Assembly (NCBI GenBank): GCA_036346275.1
Contig: CM070715.1
Location: 73,829,667 to 73,893,666, forward strand
DNA: 64,000 nt
Direction of reading: 5' to 3'
DNA from: Otatea glauca
Taxonomy: Eukaryota > Streptophyta > Magnoliopsida > Poales > Poaceae
Positions 52,215-64,000 of the stretch are shown here, in pieces. Each line of letters begins with the position of its first letter. Position 1 is the first letter of the stretch. The notes below the pieces were generated by a model. That model had not been told where the DNA came from, did not search any database, and saw only the letters and a program-made list of their open reading frames with translations. The position numbers and the translations under genes are program-made.

Positions 52215-54668
52215 ATTCCTGTGGGCACCCGGAAACACGAATCGATCCTCACTCATGCGTTAAACTCAGAGGTGACACCCATACTCCACTTAAGTGTAAG
52301 ATCACTGTCACCCAAAAGTCCCGTGCACGGAGTATTAACCAGATGGCCCTCACTCAAGCAAATATGAGCCACCTAGTTGCACCGTACACACTTACGCAAC
52401 CAAAAGAGTTTCGATTCCATTTCGAACAACCATACCGGGATTGAAAGCAACTCATCCAAGCATAGCACTCGTCGTCTGTCTCAGAACCTTGGTATCGCCC
52501 ACACTCACCAAGGGGAGCGCGAGCAATATCAAAGAACGACGACCGCTCGAGTTCACGCATTAGATGGTTGAAAACAATTCCAGGTACCCGGATATGTATC
52601 TAGTGCTAGTTCCCAAGATCAACGCCTAGCACCCACATATCCCACATTCGAGATATATCACAACACATACACACAAGACTAAGTAGTTGGCATAGCATAA
52701 ACATAAACTAGAAACTAATACAACTACTTAATATTACAAGTAGTGACCGACCGGCCAAATATTACATGCCAAAAGTAAATTGCAACGGAATATAAACATA
52801 AGCCAAAATGTGGACAGCGGTATGCCCATCCGATAACCCATAGACAACCGACTTGGAAAAGCCCAAGTTCATCCATCAACATAATCATCGAACCCCAGAG
52901 TAAAGTACGTGTCGTCAGGACAATCTTCCATGCCATCGTCTATATTGTTTAGATTAAGCAACCGTGAGTACACGTATGTACTCGCAAGACTTTAGTGTAT
53001 GGAAATAAGGTAAATGCAGGCTAGAACAAGGATTACAAGTTTCTACACTAGTCTCATTTCAGCATAAAGCAGATTTTGTTTAACAAGTGAATGTTGCATA
53101 AAACGGTAACGGAATTGTAAAGAGCATTTAATAAGAAGCTAATAACAGTAAGTACAGTTCATATCCATCATTCCACAGCCCTCCTTGGCTACGAATAGCG
53201 AATAAAAACAGCCATCCTTGGCTCCCAAAGTTTTCCATACCAACCCAACACCGTTCCCAAACGTTTTGGCAAAAACAAAGACTATACTTGATATTATTTT
53301 CCCAAGTTGCTCATGACCCCGAGCACGGCTAATTAATTAGATTTTAATCTCTACAGAGAGTGTACACTTTACCCACATGACACACCCTATCAATCATGTC
53401 AACCATGCCTCGCGATACGTATCGTACCCGATTTGCTAGACTGTGACGAAACCGTTCAACTAGTTAAAGCTTAGCCTTGCACCAGCGACAGTGATGTTAA
53501 ACCCTTGCCATGGTCTGGAGACCTGGACCAACACGTGCTGTGCTAGACGATGGTATATCCCCTATCGGGTCCGTTCCACATGACAAGGCATGCACCGTTG
53601 TATTGGAATGCTTGGGCCCCAACACCTCGATGAAAGGAGCACCTAGAACGACACCAGTCCTTCGGATCGTCCATATTACTTCGGCCTACCAAAATGCAAG
53701 GCTAAACTCTAACTAATCTAGTGAGTTTAGGCTATCCCATACTAGCACACGTGGTTTCACCAAAACACTTAGGTGATAGCATCAAGTTCGGTCCTTAACT
53801 GACCTAGGCGAGAATCTCCCCCTAACTACGCGTGAGGTCCTTTTCACGCCTCAAGTTAAGTAATAACTCGCCCGCGTCTAAATCATAAGTTTGAGTTAGA
53901 TTTTTATCAAATTAAGTGAAAACCATACCGTGGTTACATCCATTTAAACAAAGTTTGCTCAAAGTAGTTGAAACATTTCCCATCATTTTGAAAGTTGTTC
54001 TAATGAGCATGTCTAAGCAATACATATGGTAAGTTTGCAAGTTTTACCCAAGTGACATTAAGTATTGTCTAATCCAATACTAGGTTACAATGGCAGGTAA
54101 TCAAATGACAAGGTAAAAGTAATGCATACAAGTGGATTTAGCTACCATTACCCACAACATAGCAAGTTTAAAACATACATGCGTGCATGTAGTTTGATAA
54201 AACAACATAAATTTGCAAATATGGGATCAAGATGATCAAAGGAGAGTGCTTGTCTGGTTGCTCTTCTTCTGGATTATAATCCGGGTCGTAGTCGACGTCG
54301 TTAATAACTGAATCCGAATTATCGTCGTCTATGCGTCGAATAATAAGGACCGAGACAAAAGCAAATAACACCGTATCAAATGGGGCAAGAAGAACTCAGA
54401 TGTAAATACCAAATTAAAACTTACCAAGAAGAACATGGTGATTCTGAGTTCTTGATTTATCATTCTCATAATGATTTCATTAGCACATTGCTTATGTGAG
54501 ACCTTTTCTTGAATGTTTTACTTTCATTCTCTATTATAAGAAGCTAAAGTTATAATCATAGCTAAGGCTATTTATGAATTCAAGAGGCTAAAATTATGTA
54601 TCTTTGCATGTATAACTTCGAATTATAGATACTAAAATTATTTGGATGAATAAAAGTAACATTTGTTC

Positions 54669-55412
54669 AAAGGGTTTCGCTTGATTAGTATTTAGCTTCA
54701 AGTGTTCATGCATGGGAATGATTCCTATATGATGGATCATAAATTTTAGGTTATTTGCTGATACTAATTGGTTATACGACGATTTCTTGCATTGCCGATG
54801 ATTTAGTTTAATTCTTCCGATTTCATTCATCCATACAAGTGACTTTAACAACGTTATCATTTAAGGTTTTTGCTCTAGCAAGTTTTATTTGATAAGTAAG
54901 TTGAAATTAAAATGTTTTTTCATATTTTGGTTGTCCATATACTGGTTTATGATTCTGGGTCGATTCCCCCAAAGTTTAGGTTTAGCCGAGTTGTTTTTCA
55001 AGCTGCTGAAAGTGCTCAAGTGTTATAGTCTTAGTGCAGTTTGTAGTCTTTGAAAGGTTTTGCTTTAGTAGGATTCAGATGCAAAGCAAGTGATAATTAA
55101 GATATTTTTGCAGAATATGGTAGTATATATACTAAACTCTGATTCTGAACTATTTCCCTTTAAATTTGCATTTGGACGAGATACTTTACGGATTGCCGAA
55201 AAGGCTTAAGCATTATAGTTGTGGTGCAGTTTGTGGTCATTTAAGGTGTTTGCGGCGACAAGTTTTATATGCTACACAGGTTATAAGTGAAATATTTTTC
55301 AGCATAAACATTATAGGATACTACTGAGCTATTATCTCGTTGTCTTCCATTTATTTTATGGTTCGCCGAAAAAGCTTAAATGATTATGTCGATCGCGCGG
55401 TTACGGTCCAGT
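54669..55412. repeat. About four diverged tandem units of roughly 190 bp
   Basis: Units at about 54669-54867, 54868-55055, 55056-55244 and 55245-55412 share an opening like GTTTTTGCTCTAGCAAGTTT, a middle GATTCTG...ATTTCC and an end like GTGCAGTTTGTGGTCATTTA. They are strongly diverged, so the array is old. Confidence 0.65.
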
Positions 55413-56055
55413 TTTCATTATCTGATTGCGGCTGCACCTTATGGGATAATCTATCCATTTTTCAGGCATAAGTAGGGGATATCCCTAAAAGTGTTTTAAA
55501 GTTGGTCCCGCGATATTTCACATTTATTTGAGATGATTTTCATGTATATGGTCATTAAGGCTTAATATGGCTTAACTTAAAATTGTTCAAAATAATGTCA
55601 TTTATGCACAGCAAGCAATTACATGTCATTTTAAGGTCATAGCATTTGATTTTTTTGAATTTGAGGTTTGTTTGCAAAAGTTATAGCCGTTTGAATATTT
55701 TGCCGATTGAATGTTTGACTAACTAGCAAATAGAGCAAAATAAAGCAAAGTCTAAATGTTTTTGACCATTTATAACCTATGAAATCCCAGGAATGCATTT
55801 AAACTTGTTTTATCAAATTTTGAGCTCATTTGCACAGTATTTTAACCATTTTAATCTTGAATGTTATTAAGGCATTAACCAACAATATTTGATTCAAAAT
55901 ACATTCAAATTTTAAATGTTTTTTCAAAAATGGAGTGCATGGGGTTGCAGTAAATTATGGTGTTTATTTCATGATTTATGGATCAAGAGAAAATATACTT
56001 CCTTCATAACACCTATTTAGGGCCTAGCATTCAAACCCTAATAAAAATATTTTTC

Positions 56056-56139
56056 TGCAAGTAACATAACTTTTTATTTCATATTCTAATTCCTCATTGC
56101 AAGTAACATAACTTTTTATTTCATATTCTAATTCCTCAT
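56056..56139. repeat. 42-bp tandem duplication
   Basis: Two identical 42-bp units, TGCAAGTAACATAACTTTTT followed by ATTTCATATTCTAATTCCTC AT, at 56056-56097 and 56098-56139. Confidence 0.9.
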
Positions 56140-56242
56140 TTCAAAACTTAAATTTATAAACTGATTTTACTTCGTTTGGACATTCCTAGCAAAAGATATG
56201 AATATTTGAATGAAAAGGGCATAAATAAATAAAAATTTAAAT

Positions 56243-56318
56243 GGCCAGAGATGGATTCGAACTGGGGTCTCTTGGTTGAATCTCAGAGCATTTCAACCAC
56301 TGAGCTAGCAAGTAACTT
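56243..56318 (-). mobile_element. tRNA-like (SINE head) sequence
   Basis: The minus strand has an A box (TAGCTCAGTGGTTG) and B box (AGTTCGAATCC) at tRNA spacing, then a T-rich tail (TTTAAATTTTTATTTATTTA). No proper acceptor stem or anticodon arm could be drawn. It resembles the sequence at 37439-37542. Confidence 0.55.
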
Positions 56319-56379
56319 GTGACAAGAAGATGCACAAAAATATTTGAGTCTAGCTCCACAAACCCTAGAGCTTGAAAGA

Positions 56380-56930
56380 CAACAACGGCGCTGGCTCGCT
56401 TCTTTGCTTGGCTGCGCGAGGGGCTGCAGGAGAGTGAGCAGCAGGGCTGGGGAGGCTTCGGCTGGGGGCAGTCCCTGGCGACGGCGGCGACCACCGGAGC
56501 TGGCCGTGGTGGCCGGAGCTTGTCGCGGCAGGGACGGCCGGCGAAGGAGCAGAACGCAGAGAGCTAACTCCTCATGCGCAGACGCTTGCAGCCGATGCTA
56601 GCTCGCGAATGACTTTGCTGCCGGCCTTGGGGGAAGAACTGCATGCAATGGCGAGGCGGCGCGCATTCGGTTTCGTCTCGGGCAAGCAGAGCCAAAGGGC
56701 TCACAAAGATGACCCTGGCTGGCTTTAAAGCACGGCGCTGCGGAGAGAGCCAGGTTCGGCGGGAGCAGCTGCGTGGCACAAAGCTTCGGCCACAGGTACG
56801 CGTGCGGCATGGGCAGAAGGCGGAGATGACAAAGCTAGCCGGCCGCAGCCGCGTGGCGTGACCTCCCTGCGGTGCTGGCGCACGCGGCATGGGCGGCAAG
56901 AGAGGAGAGGAGGCCAGGCGTGAGCTGTGC
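56380..56930. other. GC-rich block in the 5.9-kb insertion
   Basis: GC-rich sequence with Arg/Gly/Ala-rich frames on both strands and no recognisable domain. Comparable GC-rich blocks lie in both copia leaders and in the TIR elements. Confidence 0.45.
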
Positions 56931-58149
56931 TGGTTTTGTTGGTTTGGGTTGATTGTTAGCTAGTCACTGCTTTGCATTTGAAAGTACGAGCGTTAGTTTG
57001 AGCTGGCCGAAAGCTTCAGTGCAGTTGTCTTCTTGAGTTTTTGGTATTTATTTGAGCACATGAGTGTTGGAAATAATCTTGTCGAAAGTTTACTTCTTTG
57101 CATTTGCATGAGATTAGCAAGGTCGTGTGTGTTTGTATGGTGCTTGCTGGTCATGCAGCCGAAAGACGACTAGATGTTTACGTGGAGACGGTTGCATTGC
57201 ACATTGAATGGACATGTTTTGGTCGTGGGTTGAATTAGCTCAAAAGTGGTATTAGCCATTTCAAAATTTTCTAGAAATTTTTGTATAGGAAAATCAGGGT
57301 ATGTAGTTTCCATTTTTTTTGTTTCACTTGAATCTCTCGTGCAGTTTAAGAACAGTAATTCTCCAAAATTTGCTGATTTTCATGCTGTTTTTGAATTTTT
57401 GGGCTGACTAAATGGTGTGTAAAAATTCTGGAAAGATTATATTTATTCATCATTTGGGCTCTAGTATTTTACAAAATTATTTTCTATAGGATGTTGTTTA
57501 AAGTTTTCATGAGTTCCTTTGATGTGTTTGTTTTAGGTATTTAAAAGTCACTAATTCCAAAGAATCAATTCATGGAAGTAAATGAATGAACCCAGAGATA
57601 ATTTCAAATAAAAATCCAATTATGCAATAAGATTCATGGCATGCTATTTTATTTATTTTTATAAAGTTTTGACATTTGATAATATTATTTTAAATTAATT
57701 CTGCTTTTGATTTCTCTTCAACACTAACTGAGTTCACATGTCTCTGAAAATTCCTGGAGATGACCAGGGATGATTTTGGATTTATGTGAGAAAAAATTTC
57801 CAGATTTTATTTCTTAAGTGATTTTGGATTTTGTGTCATAGAGTAGAAGAAAACGTTTTATATAAACTATTTTCTTAAAAACTAGAATTCAGGAAAATTC
57901 TGAAGAGATGGAATTCCAAAATAAGATTTATATTTTGAACTCATTTTTAAGGTTTGTTTATTTTGGACGAAAAATTTTAATTTAGCAACTTATTCTTTTT
58001 TCCTTTAGGTTGAAGTACCACAAAGTGAAGAAAATGATGGTATTTAGAATGAAAATCTTGGTTTCAGTTAAAATTTTTATTTAGTTCCATTTTCAAATTT
58101 CAAAATTTTATTTTTCTTTCTTTCAAAATTTTTTGGATGTTACAATTCC

Positions 58150-59258
58150 GGATAAAATGGACTTAGTTCCACGGAGACATCCGCAAAAACGGAATTCTTC
58201 TAAAGGTAAAGGTACATTACATGAATCAGTAAAAGAAACTCAACATGAGGTTGAGAACCATCGAAGGAATGGTAAATTCGGTATCAAAGTGCGCACAAAT
58301 TTAGATGCTGGGACATCGGAACCCTAGACTCCGTTGTTATGGGAAATCACAAGGAGTTAGAGGATGTAAATGAAGAAATTTTCACGAATTATGTCAATTC
58401 GGGAGAATTATATAAAAGAGATACTACAATTGTTGACATACATTTTGCCTCAAAGATTACTGAGAGCCTTCACCTGGATCCAGAACCAAAGACCATGGCA
58501 AAGCGCATGAAGCGCTCAGACTGGGTTAAATGGAAGGAAGCAATTGAAGCATAATTTCTCTCGCTTAATAAAAGGAACGTATTTGGTCTGGTAACACCAA
58601 CTCCTCCTAAAGTGTTTCCTGTGGGAAACAAATGGGTTTTCGTTTGGAAAAGGAATGAAAAAAATGAAGTGGTGAGATACAAAGCGAGACTTGTAGCCTA
58701 AGGGTTCACGCAGAGACCCGACATCGATTACGATGAAACATACTCTCCCGTTATGAGTGGAATAACATTCCGATATCTAATATCTCTGGCAGTTAATATA
58801 AAAATATCAATGCAGTTAATAGATGTAGTGATCGCATATTTATATGGGTCATTAGATTCGGATATTTACATGAAAATCCCTAAATGGGTTAAAATTCCAA
58901 ATCCTAATGCAAATCGCAACATGTATAGCGTCAAGTTGAAAAAGTCGTTATATGGATTAAAGCAGTCGGGAAGGATGTGGTACAACCGACTAAGTGATTT
59001 TCTTTTGAAGAAAGGATACTCTAAAAATGATGATTGTCCATGTGTGTTTATAAAGAAATTCCAAAGTAGATTCTGTATCATCTCAGTATATGTTAATGAT
59101 TTAAATATCATCGGAACCACAAGGGATATACAAGAGGCAAGTAACCATCTTGTGACGGAGTTTGAGATGAAAGATTTGGGTAAGACCAAATTTTGCTTAG
59201 GCTTACAGCTTGAGCATGTTCCTGAAGGAACATTTGTGCACCAGTCTACATATATCTA
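58150..59258 (+). pseudogene. copia-2 reverse transcriptase, YVDD changed to YVND
   Basis: It starts with the linker (ELEDVNEEIFTNYVNSGELY), then KRMKRSDWVKWKEAIEA, NKWVFVWKRNEKNEVVRYKA, GFTQRPDIDYDETYSPVMSG, IDVVIAYLYGSLDSDIYMKI, SLYGLKQSGRMWYNRLSDFL and IISVYVNDLNIIG. The second Asp-pair position is Asn (AAT, 59095-59097). In-frame stops at about 58552, 58699 and 59257 look like C-to-T changes (for example CAA to TAA). Confidence 0.9.
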
Positions 59259-60107
59259 GAAGATATTGGAGAAATTCAATATAGATAAATCGTATCCAAC
59301 GAAAACACCTATGGTCGTGAGATCCCTTGATGTGGATAAAAACCCATTCAGACCTAGGGAAGAGGATGAAGAGATATTGGGACCAGAAGTTCCATATCTT
59401 AGTGCCATCGGAGCACTAATATATCTTGCAAATTGCACCAGGCCTGACATTCTATTTGCAGTCAATCTATTGGCTAGATACAGCGCATCACCAATAAAAA
59501 GACATTTGGCTGGTGTTAAACAAGTCCTCAGGTACCTTAATCGTACAAAAGATCTTGGTTTGATGTTTCAAAGAAATCAAGATATGACTTTAATTGGATA
59601 CACAGATGTTGGCTATCTATCTGGTCCCCACAGTGCCAAGTCACATACTAGATTTGTTTTCCTTTATGGTGGTACAGATATTTCATAGAAGTCTTGTAAA
59701 TAGACTTTAGTAGCCACTTCCACTAATCATTCTGAAATAATTGCTTTATATGAAGCATCACGTGAATGTGTATGACTTCGCAGAATGATTAACCACATAC
59801 AAAGGTCATGTGGTATTAATCCATTAGAATCTCCTACCATTATCTATGAAGATAATGCTACCGTGTTGCTCAGATGCAAACAGGCTATATAAAGAGTAAT
59901 ATGATAAAACATACTGCTCCTAAGCTATTTTATCCTCACGAACTTCAAAAGAGTGGTGAGATAAATGTCTTGCAAACGATGTCATGTGAAAATCTAGCTG
60001 ATTTATTCACTAAGTCTTTACCAACGACCTCGTTTCAAAGATGTGTCCAGAGGATCGGTATGAGATGGCTTCGTAAGTTGCAAGGTTCAGGGGAAGTTAA
60101 CCCCTGA
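59259..60107 (+). pseudogene. copia-2 RT connection and RNase H
   Basis: LSAIGALIYLANCTRPDILF, ARYSASPIKRHLAGVKQVLR and YLNRTKDLGLMF, then a TAG (59686). After it, IIALYEASRECV, IIYEDNAT, QTGYIKSNMIKHTAPKLFYP, HELQKSGEINVLQT and LADLFTKSLP: the complete series of copia RNase H signatures. The frame changes near 59860-59874. Confidence 0.88.
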
Positions 60108-60358
60108 ACTAGAACATGTTGCACTCTTTTTCTTTATGAGTTTTACATAAATGATTTCTCGTAGAAGGTTTTTAATGAGGCAACATTAAATGTGAACTTA
60201 CGCCATAAAGTTTCTCCTTATATTTTTCCCATTAGGTTTTAAAGGAGTTTTAGATGGCATATAATTATAAGAACAAATTTCTCCTCATATTTTTCCACAG
60301 GGTTTTTGGAGGAGTTTATCGAAGCACATGAAGTCTGTGTTATTCGCCTAAAGGGGAG
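60108..60358 (+). other. copia-2 3' noncoding region with polypurine tract
   Basis: After pol, two copies of a TTTCTCCT...ATTTTTCCCA block lie at about 60220-60300. The purine-rich AAAGGGGAG (60350-60358) directly before the LTR is the polypurine tract. Confidence 0.7.
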
Positions 60359-60522
60359 TGTTAAGGAGTTAAGTGGGCAATTAACTTCCAACTCTTAGAA
60401 TGGGTGTCTTTTATGGATAGGTGTCTTTTAGACACTATCAACTTCCATCCATTAGTTTGTATAAATATGTATCACATGTACAATAAAAAGTACTCTCATT
60501 CTTAAGTTTAATCTCTACTACG
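60359..60522 (+). mobile_element. copia-2 3' LTR, slightly truncated at its end
   Basis: 164 bp, very similar to the 5' LTR, but the last bases read CTACTACG instead of CTACTCTACTTTCAACA. GGTCT follows directly, so the loss happened inside the LTR end after or during insertion. Confidence 0.85.
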
Positions 60523-60527
60523 GGTCT

Positions 60528-62763
60528 AAAACCATCTAGGAAACAAATAAATAGGGTACAGGTGGTTGCACAAAGATTAGACCGAATGGCTAGATTCCCT
60601 GTGAGACTTTTATCGCATTGTCTTCATACTTGCAGCTTGATGGTCGTTTCATTAGGTGACACTATCTTTTGGTCAGGGGATCGTACGTATAGCAGTAGAA
60701 AACTGTTCTCCGTCCGAGAAGGCTCTCCGTAAAATTTAAAATTATAGTTTCTTCTATCGAATTTTTAATAAAATAAATCCTAAAAAAAATTAAAATTACG
60801 TTTAAATCCTTCTACGGTTTACGTTCAGATCCTCACGTTGGGTTTTAACAATATAGACCCGAGAAAAAATAAAATTACATTTTGATCCAATAAAAGGTTT
60901 TTTTAGCTGAATTGATAAAAAACGAAATTACGTTTATATCTCTCCGCGTTTATTTTAGAAAAAGTCACTGATTCACCAACGGCTCATAACAATCTACGGA
61001 TTCCACAACTACTCCTAGCAACCCATTTTTTAAAGAAAAAAACAAGAAAACGAAATTTACCGAAAAAGAATCCACTATTTTTTTAGAAAAGAACCCGAGA
61101 AAACCGATATCACGCAAAAAAAATACACATTTTCGTTGATTCGATGATGACTCCTAGCGGTTCTGCGCCACACAAAGATGACCCGTGTTGCTGCAAATTC
61201 TAGAAAATTCCTAAGAAAAAAATAAATTCGTGTTTACATCCACACCCTTTTTTTTAAAATAATCATCAAACTAAATTTCGCACGACACAGCGTAACACGC
61301 AAACCCTTGCTAGTATTTTCACAAAAGAGATGAGAGCTTGCTCATCACGAATTCTTGATGGTTTACTGCAAAGGGCAGTAGCGCGTGCGTGAGCACGAAT
61401 TTCGATTTCTATAGCTCACTCAACCCTAGTGTGCCTGTGAAGCGTTGCAAATCACTACCGCCGATGCTGTTCTGTGAAGCTGGGACTTGTCACACACATG
61501 ATCATGGTAAATGGTAACAAACTGCTGCCATAGTAATTAACAATCAATCACCAGACTGTCAAGATAGGGCAGAAACCAGAGCCAGACATGCCTAGGAGGA
61601 GAAGAAAAAAATGAAGCGAGAAAGAGAAATAAAAATGACTTCCACTGACAAGTGAGCCCCACATGCAAGTGAAATGAAACAATGACTTTATGGAGCTGAC
61701 CTAGGAACTGACAAAAGGGCTATAGTAGAAAATACAATTAAGTTTGGAAATGAAAATGCAAGGGGCGTGATAAGAAACTCTCCCACAAATTAACAACACA
61801 TGCACTACAGAGGGGCCAGAATGTTCAATCCAGCGTCCGCTAAGTACACGGGGGGAGAACTTCTGGCAACCACCAAAACCTAAATCATCTGCAGAACAAT
61901 ACAGCAATTCCTACAAATGAGCCATTTTTATTACTTTAGTACTAACCACACACTAAATTAACGTGCTTTTATCTCCACTGGTGATGTTACTTCCAAACAA
62001 CATGATGAATTGAAATAACTCCAAAAACAAGGGGGGGAGAGAAAGAAAGAGCTTACATCTAGCTCACTCATTTTTTACTTGCATTTTCCCAATTGTGGGT
62101 AGCGAACTAGGGCAAACAATGAAGGATTAATGCAAAGGTTCGATTATTCATAAGTTAAGCAAAAAAAGAGGGGTTGAACAAAAGAAGAGTTCAGTACCAT
62201 AGCAGGGTCTCGCTAGGCATGCTGGCATATTAACTGTGGAAGAATTGGCCTTTGCTTGCTACCATCATCGTGTTTGAACTCAACAATCATTGCTTAGATC
62301 CAAGGAAAACTGACCTTGCAATCCCAAGCCGTCAAAGATGAGATGACCGCACTGGCAACCAACATAGATACCAAGTTGACAGGTGCACATGGATACTTGT
62401 GAGATAGTGAGCACCAATCATCTGACAAGCATAAACATCTTCTGAAACGATGTTTGCGAACTTATGGATGCTGGTACAAATAGGGTTTGCCTGAAATTAC
62501 TAAAGTAAATGTCCATAATCAATTGAAAGTTTGATACATCAAACGTATTCCATCTTTTTGTGGACTGCCATGACCAAATTAAAACAAAAAGTCAGCAGTA
62601 CAAAATGAGGCAATGCATGTCATAGAAGTGACAAACAAAACAAAAGGGAAACCATAAAGAGAAGGGCATAACCAGCGGTAATACAGGTTCAAGTTACAAG
62701 ACTAAAAGAACAACTGAGGGACACAAACACTAACAAAGGAATGAAGTGAGAGGAATATATTAC
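60528..62763. other. Intergenic, including the presumed 3' UTR of the PP2A B' gene
   Basis: 60740-61140 is very A/T-rich with repeated AAATTACGTTTA-type motifs, possibly an old transposon. The part nearest 62763 should be the 3' UTR of the minus-strand gene; its end is not identified. No other gene seen. Confidence 0.4.
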
Positions 62764-63093
62764 CTAGTTGACCAAAACCATATCATCTCCAGCAGCCTTG
62801 GCAGCAACAACAGCTTCCAATTGTCTCCATGCTGACTCTCGTTGCTCCTGCATCTCTTTGGCTTTTGCTTGTTTCTCTATGTACTGCTGCTGGCACTCTT
62901 CAAATAGCTCACTGTCCATGTCCAAAAACATCTTGCGCACATTTGCGGTGAGGCCATGAACAGCTTGATTCCAGTGGCTCTGTATGTTCCTCTCAAGTGC
63001 TTCAAATATGATTGGAAATATAACACCACGATTTTGGGCAATCAAGCTTACAATGTGATCATTGTTCCACAAGAACAAAGCCCGCTCAGCAAC
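62764..63093 (-). CDS. PP2A regulatory subunit B' (B56), last exon
   Basis: B' subunits steer protein phosphatase 2A to its substrates. The minus strand encodes VAERALFLWNNDHIVSLIAQ, VIFPIIFEALERNIQSHWNQ and AVHGLTANVRKMFLDMDSEL, then a charged coiled-coil tail ending AAGDDMVLVN: 109 residues, then TAG (62764-62766). An acceptor (GGCAG) precedes the first codon GTT at 63093. WNN(D/E)HIV and HWNQAVHGLT(A/x)NVRKMF are hallmarks of the B56 C-terminus. The frame is intact. Upstream exons must lie right of the window, as the intron runs to its end. Which B' paralogue it is cannot be told from this exon. Confidence 0.92.
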   Translation of the reverse strand, partial: VAERALFLWNNDHIVSLIAQNRGVIFPIIFEALERNIQSHWNQAVHGLTANVRKMFLDMDSELFEECQQQYIEKQAKAKEMQEQRESAWRQLEAVVAAKAAGDDMVLVN

Positions 63094-64000
63094 CTGCCAA
63101 AAAAAATCAACAATCAAGCAAACATATCAGAGAAATGAAGTGGCCATTCATCACAAAAGCAGTAAGGGTAGTAATTAAACACAGTGATTCTCAAAACTAG
63201 CAAAAAAGAGGGAATGGAGACAACCAGATTCTTATGTGGAACATGTGATGCAAACAAAGAGTTCACATATGGTGTGAATTAAGAAAACGAAAAAAGATGT
63301 TTACCAAACTATCCTGGCAAGCAACAAACATACAGCATGTTGTGATGGGTAGTGTGCAGATTTTTATTCAGTTGGGGTAGCTACACCTGTGTAACCCCTA
63401 TAGCAACAAGTGTACCACTATCGCCAGCCATTTAACAGGCCTTAAAGCCCCCCATATCCGAGGATACCAGAGTTACTCTGATGAGAGTGACTGATAGCAC
63501 CAATGAACAAATACCTCGCTCTGAGCTATTTTATTTTATTTTATTTTATTTATACACTAATTCAAAATGGCACTGGCCAAATCTCTATTTCTCAAAATGC
63601 CATTGAAAATAGCAAAATTGTAAATGTGCCACTCCTTTTTTGTGGCAGGGAATGTGATCGCTACAACAGGGTTATTATCTTGTATACATTCCTTGGAGCC
63701 ATCCTGAACAGATCCAGGTTGCAAACATTTAACAATTTTGTCATCAACACTGGTAATAGCCTATTTGTCCTATGAATACTAATGTAGTAATGTGTTTTTC
63801 AATTACTTATTACCCAATTTGGATTCCATTGTAGCAGAAGGGTTGCTTGTTTACCTTATCCACTAAAGGCAAAACTTTGGTGGGCAAGCAAGCGAGTGCA
63901 GGAATGCTGAAAAAAAAAACCCTACTCTGACGAAAACTCGTCCGTATACTTCCAAACCATATTTGTTTTCACGAAGAACGTGCATGTAGCAAGAACGGAG
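63094..64000 (-). other. Intron of the PP2A B' gene
   Basis: No further B56 exon could be found to the window end, so the intron is at least 907 bp. It holds an ATTTT/TTTTA microsatellite (about 63529-63551). Confidence 0.6.

Larger units (their letters stand above)
52220..58144. mobile_element. 5.9-kb TG...CA insertion without recognisable coding
   Basis: It starts TGTGGGCACC, ends GGATGTTACA and is flanked by a perfect ATTCC duplication (52215-52219 and 58145-58149). These are LTR-type ends, but no second LTR, primer site, gag or pol was found inside. It may be one very long solo LTR or a degraded non-autonomous element. It carries diverged tandem repeats, a SINE-like sequence and a GC-rich block. 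Confidence 0.8.
46597..60522 (+). mobile_element. Ty1/copia LTR retrotransposon (copia-2), with two insertions
   Basis: LTRs 46597-46772 and 60359-60522; perfect target duplication GGTCT (46592-46596 and 60523-60527). Order on the plus strand: leader, gag, protease/pre-integrase, integrase, RT, RNase H. Removing the insertions at 47420-49504 and 52220-58144 leaves an element of about 5.9 kb. Its proteins match copia-1 motif for motif (RTLLSFKDIR, WSHVCLLSTRNHAFA, LNIIGT), so both belong to one lineage, though the LTRs differ. Stops and two lost catalytic residues make it inactive. Confidence 0.92.

Noticed and set aside
56243..56318. Functional tRNA gene
   Set aside because: No proper acceptor or anticodon stem; T-rich tail as in the other SINE-like sequence.

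Overview
This is nuclear DNA from a flowering plant, most likely a grass. Three conserved plant genes with many introns sit in a large nest of LTR retrotransposons and MITEs. All calls come from reading the sequence; no database search was possible. A run of exactly 100 Ns (16178-16277) and many small indels in GC-rich and homopolymer stretches suggest a scaffolded draft assembly, so some frameshifts may be sequencing errors.

Host genes. (1) 3020-3987, minus strand: first four coding exons of a UBC15/16-type ubiquitin-conjugating enzyme (E2). Its fourth intron runs left and holds a Ty3/gypsy element (LTR at 986-1377, gag fragment running off the left edge); the last exon(s) are not in the window. 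(2) 41701-44906, plus strand: a complete ten-exon WD40 gene that reads as LST8, a TOR complex subunit. (3) 62764-63093, minus strand: last exon of a PP2A B' (B56) regulatory subunit; the rest lies off the right edge.

Nest 1 (about 4613-36171). A small GC-rich terminal-inverted-repeat element was split twice. A Ty1/copia element (4667-11451, TSD CAAAG, minus) and a Tat-like Ty3/gypsy element (11912-36137, TSD CAAGC/AAAGC, plus) sit in it. The gypsy element itself holds a GC-rich LTR element without recognisable coding (14176-19768, TSD ATAGT), an LTR-like segment (about 20311-21830) and a 4.3-kb solo-LTR-like insertion (28264-32604, TSD GAAGG), which in turn holds a 1-kb TIR element (30329-31324). 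Besides gag-pol it carries, on the opposite strand, a degraded gene resembling the retroelement-borne plant mobile domain family. Its 3' end is duplicated, giving three LTRs.

Between the nests. 36172-40270 holds MITE remnants, a 158-bp tandem repeat beside a tRNA-derived SINE-like sequence, and a second GC-rich TIR element. LST8 follows. Just downstream come three different MITEs in series (Stowaway-like, PIF-like, hAT-like).

Nest 2 (46597-60522, TSD GGTCT). A Ty1/copia element on the plus strand, of the same lineage as the first, split by a 2.1-kb solo LTR (47420-49504, TSD TCCCC) and a 5.9-kb TG...CA insertion without recognisable coding (52220-58144, TSD ATTCC). Its integrase and reverse transcriptase have each lost a catalytic aspartate.

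The most unusual structure is in the 4.3-kb solo-LTR-like insertion: about 15 short hairpins whose five-base loop is almost always TGTGT while the stems differ from one to the next but stay base-paired, plus three 40-bp hairpins and two longer ones.
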